From the NCBI GenBank assembly GCA_042088665.1, contig JBELMB010000090.1, positions 1 to 19,980 on the forward strand: 19,980 nucleotides of DNA, read 5' to 3'. The notes below the pieces were generated by a model. The model was not told the DNA's origin. It worked only from the letters and a program-made list of their open reading frames with translations, and made no database searches. This document shows positions 1-7,084 of the stretch, piece by piece (the first letter of the stretch is position 1; every line of letters starts with the position of its first letter). This stretch comes from JBELMB01 sp042088665. GTDB taxonomy: Bacteria; Pseudomonadota; Alphaproteobacteria; Rhodobacterales; Rhodobacteraceae. The position numbers and the translations under genes were made by a program.

Positions 1-33
1 CTGTTGGCACACCAACCCGCCAACAGGTTTTTT
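1..33 (+). terminator. Rho-independent terminator or attenuator hairpin upstream of ilvI
   Basis: Arms CTGTTGGC (1-8) and GCCAACAG (19-26) are perfectly complementary around a 10-nt loop. They are followed by G and six T residues (28-33), the classic intrinsic-terminator layout on the plus strand. It may end a gene upstream of the window, or act as an attenuator in the ilvI leader. The left arm begins at the window edge, so the stem may be longer. Confidence 0.6.
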
Positions 34-112
34 GTTGGCAAACCGACCCGCCGACACATCTGTCTCGGCACACCAACCCGCCGACTCCCCCTGTCGGCAA
101 CCCACGCCCGCC
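3..112 (+). repeat. Four imperfect ~30-bp hairpin repeats in the ilvI leader
   Basis: Units start near 3, 34, 64 and 93 (spacing 31, 30 and 29 bp). The shared pattern is GTYGGC-N10-GCCRAC. Unit 1 pairs GTTGGC with GCCAAC; unit 2 pairs GTTGGC with GCCGAC through a G-U pair; unit 3 keeps a CGGC/GCCG core; unit 4 keeps the left arm but its right half has drifted. Left arms of later units could also pair with right arms of earlier ones, giving alternative folds. The array lies 70-180 bp before ilvI. No leader peptide rich in Ile, Leu or Val is visible, so a regulatory role is inference. Confidence 0.6.
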
Positions 113-182
113 CGCGGCGAAACGCAGGCACAGTGAACCCGCGCCCTGACAGGCGCCGCAGTGTCGTGAACGGAGAAAAGCG

Positions 183-1937
183 ATGACACGTCAGATGACC
201 GGAGCGAAAATGGTGGTCCAGGCCCTGAGAGACCAGGGTGTCGACACAGTATTCGGCTATCCCGGCGGCGCCGTACTACCGATTTACGATGCGATCTTTC
301 AGCAGAACGGCATTCGTCACATCCTCGTGCGCCACGAACAGGGCGCCGTGCACATGGCAGAGGGATATGCCCGCTCCACCGGCAAACCCGGCGTCGTGCT
401 TGTGACCTCGGGCCCCGGGGCCACCAATGCGGTGACCGGGCTGACCGACGCGCTGATGGATTCGATCCCGCTCGTGGTGCTCACGGGGCAGGTCCCGACC
501 TTCATGATCGGCTCTGACGCCTTTCAGGAGGCGGACACCGTTGGCATCACCCGTCCCTGCACCAAGCACAACTGGCTGGTCAAGGACACCGCGAAGCTGT
601 CCGGCACCATCCACGAGGCCTTTCACGTGGCGACATCCGGGCGTCCCGGACCTGTGCTCGTGGACATTCCCAAGGATGTGCAATTCGCCTCTGCCGATTA
701 TCAGGACAAGCCCTCCACCTCGACGCGCCACTACCAGCCGCAACTGAAAGGCGACCGCGAGATGATCGCGGCCCTCGTCGAGGCCATCGAGACCGCTGAA
801 AAGCCCATCTTTTATACCGGTGGCGGCGTGATCAACTCCGGCCCCGCGGCCAGCCAGCTTTTGCGCGAACTGGTCGAGGCCACCGGTTTTCCGATCACAT
901 CGACCCTGATGGGGCTCGGTGCCTATCCGGCCTCCGGCAAGAACTGGCTGGGCATGCTGGGCATGCACGGTCTGTACGAGGCCAACATGACGATGCATGG
1001 CTGCGACCTGATGCTCAACATCGGCGCGCGCTTTGACGACCGCATCACCGGACGCATCGACGCCTTCAGCCCGAATTCGCGCAAGGCGCATGTGGACATC
1101 GACCCCAGCTCGATCAACAAGGTGGTCAAGACCGACTTCCCGATCGTGGGCGACATCGGACACGTGCTCGAGGATGTGCTGGCCCTGTGGAAAAGCCGCG
1201 GGCGCAAGGTCAACCGCGAGGCGCTGACCCATTGGTGGACGCAGATCAACGAATGGCGCAGCGTCGACTGCCTGTCGTTCAAATCCTCGCCCAGCACGAT
1301 CAAGCCGCAGTACGCATTGACCCGCCTCGAGGCGCTGACCAAGGGCATGGACCGCTACATCACCACCGAAGTGGGCCAGCACCAGATGTGGGCAGCGCAA
1401 TACCTCGGCTTTGAGGATCCCAACCGCTGGATGACCTCCGGTGGCCTTGGCACCATGGGCTACGGCTTCCCGGCGTCGATTGGCGTGCAGGTCGCCCATC
1501 CCGAAGCCGTGGTGATCAATGTCGCTGGCGAAGCCTCGTGGCTGATGAACATGCAGGAACTCGGCACCGCGGTGCAATATCGCTTGCCGGTCAAGCAGTT
1601 TATCCTCAACAACGAGCGCCTCGGCATGGTCCGCCAGTGGCAGGAACTGCTGCACGGCGAGCGTTACTCGCACAGCTGGTCGGACGCCCTGCCCGATTTT
1701 GTCAAGCTGGCAGAGGCCTTTGGCTGCAAGGGGATCTCGATCTCCGATCCGGATGACCTCGACGAGGCGATCAGGGAAATGCTTGCCTATGACGGTCCGG
1801 TCGTCTTTGACTGCCTTGTGGAAAAGCACGAGAACTGCTTCCCCATGATCCCGTCGGGCGAGCCGCACAACAAGATGCTGCTGGGCGAGGCCTCGACCAA
1901 GGACGCAATCGGGGCCAAGGGCGCCGTGATGGTGTAA
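183..1937 (+). CDS. ilvI: Acetolactate synthase, large (catalytic) subunit
   Basis: Thiamine-diphosphate enzyme that condenses two pyruvates to 2-acetolactate, or pyruvate with 2-oxobutyrate to 2-aceto-2-hydroxybutyrate: the first common step of Val, Leu and Ile synthesis, in the cytosol. The 584-residue length is normal for the family. The N-terminal pyrimidine-binding domain has the catalytic Glu52 in RHEQGAVHMAEGYAR; a central FAD-type domain contains LGMLGMHG; the C-terminal domain carries the diphosphate/Mg motif ending in Asn476-Asn477. The motif reads G449-E450-A-S where most family members have GD. The start is an ATG with GGAG (172-175) seven bases upstream. The partner ilvH is not adjacent but 2.6 kb downstream on the same strand. 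The product is certain; the symbol could equally be written ilvB. Confidence 0.97.
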   Translation: MTRQMTGAKMVVQALRDQGVDTVFGYPGGAVLPIYDAIFQQNGIRHILVRHEQGAVHMAEGYARSTGKPGVVLVTSGPGATNAVTGLTDALMDSIPLVVLTGQVPTFMIGSDAFQEADTVGITRPCTKHNWLVKDTAKLSGTIHEAFHVATSGRPGPVLVDIPKDVQFASADYQDKPSTSTRHYQPQLKGDREMIAALVEAIETAEKPIFYTGGGVINSGPAASQLLRELVEATGFPITSTLMGLGAYPASGKNWLGMLGMHGLYEANMTMHGCDLMLNIGARFDDRITGRIDAFSPNSRKAHVDIDPSSINKVVKTDFPIVGDIGHVLEDVLALWKSRGRKVNREALTHWWTQINEWRSVDCLSFKSSPSTIKPQYALTRLEALTKGMDRYITTEVGQHQMWAAQYLGFEDPNRWMTSGGLGTMGYGFPASIGVQVAHPEAVVINVAGEASWLMNMQELGTAVQYRLPVKQFILNNERLGMVRQWQELLHGERYSHSWSDALPDFVKLAEAFGCKGISISDPDDLDEAIREMLAYDGPVVFDCLVEKHENCFPMIPSGEPHNKMLLGEASTKDAIGAKGAVMV

Positions 1938-1946
1938 CCACACAAC

Positions 1947-1979
1947 TGGCGCGGAGGGTCACTTCGGACCTCCGCGCCA
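1947..1979 (+). terminator. Strong stem-loop just after ilvI
   Basis: Arms TGGCGCGGAGG (1947-1957) and CCTCCGCGCCA (1969-1979) form an 11-bp perfect stem 10 bases after the ilvI stop. There is no T-run after it, so it may act as a weak or Rho-assisted terminator or as a 3'-end stabiliser. It supports ilvI ending as its own transcript rather than reading on to ilvH. Confidence 0.6.
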
Positions 1980-2031
1980 CGTCTGGACTCCCGCGATGGG
2001 CACAAGACCCTTCGCAGCCTCCTGTCACGCA

Positions 2032-2208
2032 GGTCTGACCGCGCAGGGTCTCCTCAAAAGTACGGACATCACGCCGGGGCTAACGTCAGACGATCTGGTG
2101 ATGGGTGACAATGTGCCCGCGCCGCGCGTGCTGCTGGCGGATCAAGGCCATGATGCTGCCCGTTTTCGGAAATCCATGAGCAAGCGCGATGGTCTTGCCC
2201 AGACTCCA
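2032..2208 (+). pseudogene. Degraded IS5-family transposase fragment
   Basis: This frame encodes about 59 residues whose pieces match the central part of alphaproteobacterial IS5-type transposases: AQGLL...ITPGLTSD, then DLVMGDNVPAP, then VLLADQGHDAARFR. Intact proteins typically read TPGQTSDY...DLVMADNLPAPKVLLADKGYDADRIR, with the second catalytic Asp in ADKGYD (here ADQGHD). A few residues seem deleted between TSD and DLVM. The N-terminal and C-terminal parts, including the catalytic Glu region (normally RNLVERCFNKLK), are absent. No terminal inverted repeats or target duplication were recognised. The rest of the 1938-2288 gap holds only the ilvI stem-loop. Identification is from recalled family motifs, not a search. 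Confidence 0.7.
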
Positions 2209-2288
2209 GCTCAAGATCCGAATAATGCGCGCGGGCGGGTCATGGGGTTTACCGGCACCGCAACATGATCGAGGCCCGTTACGCCCCT

Positions 2289-4352
2289 TCAGAGCGCCAC
2301 CGTCTCGGTCGTGGCCAATTGACGGGTGATTGCCAGCAACAGCTCATCCCGGCGGATCGGCTTGCTGAGAAAGCCGTCCATCCCAGCCGACCGACAGTCT
2401 TCCTTGTCCTTCTCAAAGGCATTGCCCGTCAGCGCGATGATCGGCCGATGCGGCCAGGCCTCTAAGGACTGGCGGCGGCGGATCTTGCGCGTGGCCTCCA
2501 GCCCCCCCATGACCGGCATCGACAGATCCATCAGCACAAGGTCAAAGCGCGTCGGATCAAAGAGCATCAGCGCCTCCTGCCCGTTCTGCGCCACAACCGT
2601 ATCCGCGCCGCGCCGCGTCAGCATCTTCTGGACCACCATCTGGTTGGTCCGGTTGTCTTCCACGAGCAGAACCCGCAGCCCGTCCAGCCGCGCGTTATGT
2701 GAGACCTTCGGCGTGACGGGGGGCGCGATATTGGCCACGGCGGGCAGCGGCAGCACCACTTCGAACTCCGACCCTTCACCAAGGGTGGAGCACGCGGCGA
2801 TCTCGCCCTGCATCGCGCCGACCAGCTTCTTGGAGATCGACAACCCAAGGCCAGATCCCTCGTAGCGCCGCTCGTTGCCCGTCTGCACCTGCTCGAACGG
2901 GTTGAAGATGTGCGGCAACCGCGCCTCCGAGATGCCGATACCACTGTCGCGGATCACAAAGCGCACGGCATTGCCGAATTCTTCGCGCCGTCCGACCGTC
3001 ATGGACACGCGGCCCTCATGGGTGAACTTGATCGCATTGCCCAGCAGGTTCAGCATCACCTGCCGGATGCGCAACGCGTCGCCCTCGACCTTGCGGGGCA
3101 CATCCGTCGCGACCTCCTTGATCAGCGACACACCCTTGCCCTCGGCCAGCGGTTGCAGCAGGTCAAACAGCTCGTCGATCAACCCGAACAGATCAAAGGG
3201 CGCCTCTTCCAGCTCCAGCCGCCCGGCCTCCACCTTGGAGAAATCGAGGATGTCGGAAATCAGCGAGGTCAGCGCCAGCGCCGCGCTGCGGATCGTGTCG
3301 ACGCATTCGGCCTGCTCTTCTGTCAGCTCCGTCTCGGCCAGCAGATCCGCCATGCCCACGACGCCGTTCATCGGGGTGCGGATCTCATGGCTCATGGTGG
3401 CAAGGAAGGTCGATTTCGCCTTGTTCGCCACTTCGGCCACGTCGCGCGCGGCCCGCAGTTCGGCGTTCTGGGTGCGCAGTTCGGTGATATCGGTGTGCAC
3501 CAGAACATAGCCACCAGAGGGTTGCAGCGTCGCGCGACAGTAAAAACTGCGCCCCGTGCTGGGGAGCGTCATCATGACCTTCTCGCCGCGCGCCAACTTG
3601 TCGTTGACCTCGCCAAAGGCCTCGGAGGCCTCGGCCAGATGACCGCGCTCCGCCAGCATGGCGATGTAGTCGGGCATCGGCATCCCCGGCGGCACGTCCT
3701 CCTCGCTGAGCTGGAACAGGTTGCGATAGGCCTGGTTCACCATCAGGATGCGGTTTTCCGGGTCGCTGGCCTCCGTCCCGCTGGTGACCATCAGCCCCTC
3801 GCCCATGTTCTCGACGATCCCGGTGAACAGGCGGTTGGCGGCATCCTGCTCCGCCGCCCCGCGCGAGAGGCTCTCTTCCAACGCCTCCGTCCGTTCCGCC
3901 ATGCCACCGATGAGACTTTCGGTGTCATCGGCGCGGCGCAACGCCTCCGTCATGTTCAAGGAGATGCCGCGATAGCCGTCGAACAGACCCTCCGCGGTGA
4001 TCTTGGGCACGGCGCTGTCCATCAGCACCACGCGCTCACCGGTGACCAGTATCCGTTCGTAGCACAGGGAATTGATCGGCCGCCTCTTGCGGATCTCCTC
4101 CATATAGGTGTCCAGCCCGGACTCCTCGGGATGCATGACGCCGGGGGCGTCGACGATGCAATGGCCCATCAGGTCAGCCGTGTTCAACCCGGACAGCTGT
4201 TCGAATTGCGTATGCACATAGGTCAGCCGGAGCTCAGCATCCGTCTCCCAGGTCCAGGCCGGCATGAGATGCACGATATCCGACCAGATCGCCGTGTCAT
4301 AAGAGGCATCGGTCATGTTGCGTCTGTGTCTCCGCCAAAGCAATTCGGCCAT
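2289..4352 (-). CDS. Hybrid sensor histidine kinase / response regulator with two PAS domains
   Basis: Soluble, cytosolic two-component hybrid kinase; no membrane segment is visible. Domains in order (687-residue numbering): PAS ~20-135, PAS ~171-292 (ends YVLVHTDITELR), coiled coil ~290-318, HisKA with phospho-acceptor His322 in SHEIRTPMNG, HATPase_c with N box (Asn439), G1 DSGIGI (469-474) and G2 GSGLGL (499-504), then a receiver with Glu565/Asp566, phospho-acceptor Asp609 (LMDLSMP), Thr642 and Lys664. No output domain, so it likely feeds a separate phosphotransferase or regulator; the signal is unknown. Start unclear: AAGGAGG (4353-4359) abuts the ATG at 4352, which is too close, but lies 9 nt before an in-frame TTG at 4343; another ATG is at 4316. 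The gene is convergent with ilvI, divergent from ilvH, and sits between them. Confidence 0.93.
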   Translation of the reverse strand: MAELLWRRHRRNMTDASYDTAIWSDIVHLMPAWTWETDAELRLTYVHTQFEQLSGLNTADLMGHCIVDAPGVMHPEESGLDTYMEEIRKRRPINSLCYERILVTGERVVLMDSAVPKITAEGLFDGYRGISLNMTEALRRADDTESLIGGMAERTEALEESLSRGAAEQDAANRLFTGIVENMGEGLMVTSGTEASDPENRILMVNQAYRNLFQLSEEDVPPGMPMPDYIAMLAERGHLAEASEAFGEVNDKLARGEKVMMTLPSTGRSFYCRATLQPSGGYVLVHTDITELRTQNAELRAARDVAEVANKAKSTFLATMSHEIRTPMNGVVGMADLLAETELTEEQAECVDTIRSAALALTSLISDILDFSKVEAGRLELEEAPFDLFGLIDELFDLLQPLAEGKGVSLIKEVATDVPRKVEGDALRIRQVMLNLLGNAIKFTHEGRVSMTVGRREEFGNAVRFVIRDSGIGISEARLPHIFNPFEQVQTGNERRYEGSGLGLSISKKLVGAMQGEIAACSTLGEGSEFEVVLPLPAVANIAPPVTPKVSHNARLDGLRVLLVEDNRTNQMVVQKMLTRRGADTVVAQNGQEALMLFDPTRFDLVLMDLSMPVMGGLEATRKIRRRQSLEAWPHRPIIALTGNAFEKDKEDCRSAGMDGFLSKPIRRDELLLAITRQLATTETVAL

Positions 4353-4543
4353 CCTCCTTATGCGGTAGACTGCAACGCTTTAGATCGCCTTAAAAGAACC
4401 CTTTTCGTGTTTTTCGCGGGTCTCTCTGGTCAAGCTGAAAAAACTTCGTTAGGCAAGGCGCTGTTTTTACGCCGGGTCCGTACCTGGACCCGCTCCCGGG
4501 TTCAGCCATGCCACCGGCGCAGGCTAATGCAAAAGGGTCACGA
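4353..4543 (+). promoter_or_regulatory. Divergent promoter region and ilvH leader with hairpin 4473-4492
   Basis: The spacer between the kinase start and ilvH is AT-rich for this genome at 4380-4470 and must carry promoters for both genes, although I cannot assign clear -35/-10 boxes. Arms CGGGTCC (4473-4479) and GGACCCG (4486-4492) form a perfect 7-bp stem with a 6-nt loop, 52 bases before the ilvH ATG. A leader hairpin here could affect ilvH expression, but no T-run or leader peptide supports classical attenuation. Confidence 0.4.
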
Positions 4544-5104
4544 ATGTCCGCACTTATGATCAAGAAAGGGTCGAACAAGCACTCGGCCTACAACCTGCGC
4601 CCCAGCTTCTCTGATGTGCAAGAGACCCACACCATCGCCGTGCTGGTCGAGAACGAGCCCGGCGTGCTGGCGCGCGTGATCGGCCTGTTCTCGGGACGTG
4701 GTTACAACATCGAAAGCCTCACGGTGGCGGAGGTCGACCACGAGGGTCATCTGAGCCGCATCACCATCGTCACAACGGGCACGCCTCAGGTGATCGAACA
4801 GATCAAGGCGCAACTGGGCCGCATCGTGCCGGTGCACGAAGTGCACGACCTGACGGTCGAAGGGCGCTCTGTTGAACGAGAGCTGGCGCTGCTGAAAGTG
4901 GCCGGGACCGGCGACAAGCGTGTCGAGGCGCTGCGGCTTGCGGATATCTTTCGCGCGCATGTGGTGGACAGCACCCTTGAGAGCTTTGTCTTCCAGCTGA
5001 CTGGCACCCCGGACAAGATCGACGCTTTTGCGGATCTGATGCGTCCGCTTGGCTTGATGGAAGTGGCGCGCACGGGTGTCGCCGCGCTGGCCCGCGGCGC
5101 GTAA
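4544..5104 (+). CDS. ilvH: Acetolactate synthase, small (regulatory) subunit
   Basis: Regulatory subunit that binds the IlvI catalytic subunit, raises its activity and gives feedback inhibition by valine. The 186-residue product fits the family. The N-terminal ACT domain (about 25-95) includes HTIAVLVENEPGVLARVIGLFSGRGYN, and the C-terminal ALS_ss_C domain includes ERELALLKVA and ends in MRPLGLMEVARTGV. The ATG at 4544 is preferred because AAAGGGT stands just upstream and the protein then begins with the usual MSALMIKKG; an in-frame ATG at 4508 would add 12 unlikely residues. Unlike common ilvIH operons it is separated from ilvI by an antisense kinase gene, so it needs its own promoter. Its last 17 coding and stop bases form unit 1 of a 28-bp tandem repeat. 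Confidence 0.96.
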   Translation: MSALMIKKGSNKHSAYNLRPSFSDVQETHTIAVLVENEPGVLARVIGLFSGRGYNIESLTVAEVDHEGHLSRITIVTTGTPQVIEQIKAQLGRIVPVHEVHDLTVEGRSVERELALLKVAGTGDKRVEALRLADIFRAHVVDSTLESFVFQLTGTPDKIDAFADLMRPLGLMEVARTGVAALARGA

Positions 5105-5195
5105 ACCGGACGCGCTGGCCCGCGGCGCCTAAAACGGACGCGCTGGCCCGCGGCGCCTAAAACGGACGCGCTGGCCCGCGGCGCTTGAACCAGCC
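5084..5195 (+). repeat. 28-bp tandem repeat, four units, starting inside the ilvH 3' end
   Basis: Units begin at 5084, 5112, 5140 and 5168, each exactly 28 bp. Units 2 and 3 are identical; unit 1 differs at three bases and unit 4 diverges in its last third. Each starts GCGCTGGCCCGCGGCGC and holds the palindrome CCGCGG. Unit 1 contains the final codons and TAA stop of ilvH (ALARGA-stop), so the gene end was the template. Because 28 is not a multiple of three, the copies do not extend the protein. A further degraded start (GCTTTGGCCC) follows at 5196. Confidence 0.95.
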
Positions 5196-5240
5196 GCTTT
5201 GGCCCTAGTACGAAGCACGGCAGCACCTGTTTTAACAAAA

Positions 5241-5277
5241 CTGTTGACCGCAAGGGCCACCCCTTTGCGGACAACAG
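5241..5277 (-). terminator. Long stem-loop with T-rich tail on the minus strand
   Basis: Left arm CTGTTGACCGCAAGGG and right arm CCCTTTGCGGACAACAG pair with one mismatch and one bulge, giving a stem of about 16 bp. On the minus strand the stem is followed by TTTTGTTAAAA, so it fits an intrinsic terminator for transcripts coming from the 109-aa gene at 5839. It may also protect or end the ilvH transcript on the plus strand, where no T-run follows. The rest of the 5200-5509 gap shows no gene I can support. Confidence 0.5.
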
Positions 5278-5483
5278 ACAAGCGGTGCCATAGTCTGAGT
5301 ACAGCCCGGACGGCGCCTCGCCCCTGAGGCTGGGCATTGCGACCTTTGCCCTGTTTTCACGCCCACACGGCTGTGGTGCATGGCGCCCCGTCCGACGCCA
5401 AAACGCATCACCTGACCAGACCTGCTGGTCAATTGCTCGGACCCAACCCATCGCAAAGCCATGAGGCCGCCTGTTTCACCCCC

Positions 5484-5503
5484 TTGACGCGTATTTGCGT
5501 CAA
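5484..5503. repeat. Inverted repeat 7+6+7 next to the stop of the 109-aa gene
   Basis: TTGACGC (5484-5490) and GCGTCAA (5497-5503) are perfectly complementary around GTATTT. It lies six bases past the stop of the minus-strand gene. There is no T-run on either side, so it could be a 3'-end structure or a protein-binding dyad. The related sequence TGACG...CGTCA recurs upstream of the same gene at 5874-5893. Confidence 0.4.
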
Positions 5504-5509
5504 TCGTGG

Positions 5510-5839
5510 TTAACAGGCGCGACGTGGAAAAGGCACAACGTTAGGGCGTCCCGGCGTGACCGTTTCATTGGCCACATGGCCGCCCTGACCGCGCAATTCC
5601 TGCACCAACTGCGGCGCAAAGCCTGCGTCCACACGGCGAGGATTGCTCGCATGACGTGTGTCGCGCTCCTCGCGCAATTCAAACTGTATCAGATCACCCG
5701 CATCAAGGGCGATCCCCTCATGAACATTCTGTTCTGGCGCGGAATAATACGCCAGATTGCCATGATCTTCGCACCAGATCACGGCCTTCATGTCGCTGGC
5801 ATCTGCCCAGAGAACAACGCCCAACATCCGATCCTGCAT
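5510..5839 (-). CDS. Small uncharacterised protein (109 aa)
   Basis: I do not recognise a named family, but the protein looks real and resembles short Rhodobacteraceae hypothetical proteins. The N-terminal 60 residues have a compact beta-rich pattern (MLGVVLWADA..KAVIWCEDHGNLAYY, then ALDAGDLIQFELREER) reminiscent of small nucleic-acid- or ligand-binding beta-barrels. The C-terminal 40 residues are polar, low in predicted structure and end VVPFPRRAC. No signal peptide or membrane segment. ATG start with AGGTG about nine bases upstream. It is divergent from the XRE regulator at 6068, and the shared 228-bp spacer holds repeated GTGAC motifs, so the two may be co-regulated. Function unknown. Confidence 0.65.
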   Translation of the reverse strand: MQDRMLGVVLWADASDMKAVIWCEDHGNLAYYSAPEQNVHEGIALDAGDLIQFELREERDTRHASNPRRVDAGFAPQLVQELRGQGGHVANETVTPGRPNVVPFPRRAC

Positions 5840-6067
5840 CGTGACACACCTACCTTTGGTTGCACGATCAAGGTGACGTAAAGATCTGCGTCATAACATG
5901 CCTTTTTCCGCGTCGGCTCCTTGATTTTTGTGGCGCGATTCGGCAGGCTTGTCTCTGTTAAGCATCAGACGTGACGCCAATGAGCGACAATTCGTGACAC
6001 AAGTTCGTATCAGTTACCCTAATAGCGTGTGAAACCACGGAAAACTCTGCGAAAACGGGAAGCCCAA
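5840..6067. promoter_or_regulatory. Divergent intergenic region with repeated GTGAC motifs
   Basis: GTGAC occurs near 5841, 5873, 5970 and 5994; two copies extend to CGTGACAC. One copy forms a dyad TGACG (5874-5878) / CGTCA (5889-5893) with 10 bases between arms. The segment is relatively AT-rich and separates the 109-aa gene from the XRE regulator, so these are candidate operator sites, possibly for that regulator. Promoter boxes cannot be assigned with confidence. Confidence 0.35.
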
Positions 6068-6889
6068 ATGCCTTCGGATGCCTCTACTGCGCGTAAGCGA
6101 TCGCCAAGCCCTGCCGAACTTCGCAACATGCTTGGCGCCAACCTGCGCCAGCTCTCGCAACAAGCTGTGTCGATCTCGGCCCTGTGCCGGGACCTCGGGA
6201 TCAACCGTACGCAGTATAACCGCTACCTCGCCGGGGAGAGTTTTCCGCGCCCGGACGTGCTGCACCGGATCTGTTCCTACTTCGGCGTCGATGCCCGCAT
6301 TCTTCTGGAACCGGTGGCAAACATCGAGCGCGTCGACAACTCCATGCTGCTCAGCCCCGCCATATCAGAGTATCTCGGCGGCACCGCGCGCCCGCTTGAC
6401 GAGACCGAGTTTCCAAGTGGCTTCTTTCGCTTCACCCGGCGCAGCTTCATGGATGATGAATCCTACGTGCAGGGGCTGATCTATGTCTTCCGCAGCGGCG
6501 CGGGCACATTCCTCAAGGGGTTCGAGGCAAAGGCTGCGATGCGCGCACAGGGCCTGCCCACCGATCCCGCGACACGGGAATTCCGTGGCACCGTGATCCC
6601 GCAAGAAGACGGGGTCGCAGCGCTTGTCTCCCGCAAGGGGGCGACGACGACCTCCTTCAACTACCTCGCCCGCATCCCGACCTTCGAGAACAACTTCTGG
6701 GTCGGCTACGTCACCCGCACGGTGCGTGAGAACGTCGCGGGCCGTCGGGTCGAGCGGCTGGTCTACGAATATCTCGGTCGGTCGATGCCACGCGTCCTGC
6801 CCGCCGCCCGGTCCGCCGGATTCTGCAGGTCCGATGAACTGGTGCCCTACCACCGCACCTTGTTGAAGATCGGTCAGGACTTCGTCTGA
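6068..6889 (+). CDS. XRE-family helix-turn-helix transcriptional regulator
   Basis: Cytosolic DNA-binding protein of 273 residues. An HTH_XRE (Cro/CI-type) domain spans about 24-80: the recognition segment ALCRDLGINRTQYNRYLAGESFPRPDVLHRI is typical, and YFGVDARILLEP closes the domain. The remaining ~190 residues (FFRFTRRSFMDDESYVQGLIYVFR ... PYHRTLLKIGQDFV) are a mixed alpha/beta region without a motif I can name, perhaps a ligand-sensing part. The ATG at 6068 is chosen because GGGAAG lies five bases upstream; an in-frame GTG at 6029 would add 13 basic residues. Its target is not known; the divergent 109-aa gene or its own promoter are the natural candidates. It is separated from the oxygenase gene by 346 bp. 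Confidence 0.88.
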   Translation: MPSDASTARKRSPSPAELRNMLGANLRQLSQQAVSISALCRDLGINRTQYNRYLAGESFPRPDVLHRICSYFGVDARILLEPVANIERVDNSMLLSPAISEYLGGTARPLDETEFPSGFFRFTRRSFMDDESYVQGLIYVFRSGAGTFLKGFEAKAAMRAQGLPTDPATREFRGTVIPQEDGVAALVSRKGATTTSFNYLARIPTFENNFWVGYVTRTVRENVAGRRVERLVYEYLGRSMPRVLPAARSAGFCRSDELVPYHRTLLKIGQDFV

Positions 6890-6936
6890 TCTCTGATCCA
6901 TTGGGTTTCGCAGGCGGTGAGCGCAGGGGCTCAATG

Positions 6937-6965
6937 TGGTGGCGCGCAATCTTGGTGGCGCGCAA
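6937..6965 (+). repeat. 13-bp direct repeat, period 16
   Basis: TGGTGGCGCGCAA occurs at 6937-6949 and 6953-6965, separated by TCT. It lies in the 346-bp spacer (6890-7235) between the XRE regulator and the oxygenase, where I see no gene. It could be a slipped duplication or a pair of binding sites. Confidence 0.6.
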
Positions 6966-7084
6966 GATGCATCAGAGCACCGCATCCCGGAACAACGCGC
7001 TGGGGCAAGTAAGAACTCCGCGCCTCTCCCGTACTGACGCATAGGCACGCGCCCCGGACGGGTCAGCAGCGCCCAACGCAAGCC

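Noticed and set aside
3..112. CRISPR array in the ilvI leader
   Set aside because: The ~30-bp period comes from degenerate hairpin units; no unique spacers between conserved repeats.
4..186. 60-aa frame through the ilvI leader repeats as a leader peptide
   Set aside because: It begins with TTG without a ribosome site and has no runs of Ile, Leu or Val, unlike known ilv leader peptides.
276..1943. 555-aa open frame antisense to ilvI
   Set aside because: It is a shadow of the high-GC codon pattern of ilvI; the translation has no recognisable domain and ilvI is certain.
2910..4559. 549-aa open frame antisense to the hybrid kinase
   Set aside because: Its residues mirror the kinase codons (rich in His, Arg, Gln) with no motif; it also runs into the ilvH start.
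5084..5195. CRISPR array
   Set aside because: The 28-bp units are directly joined without spacers and derive from the ilvH end; no cas genes are present.
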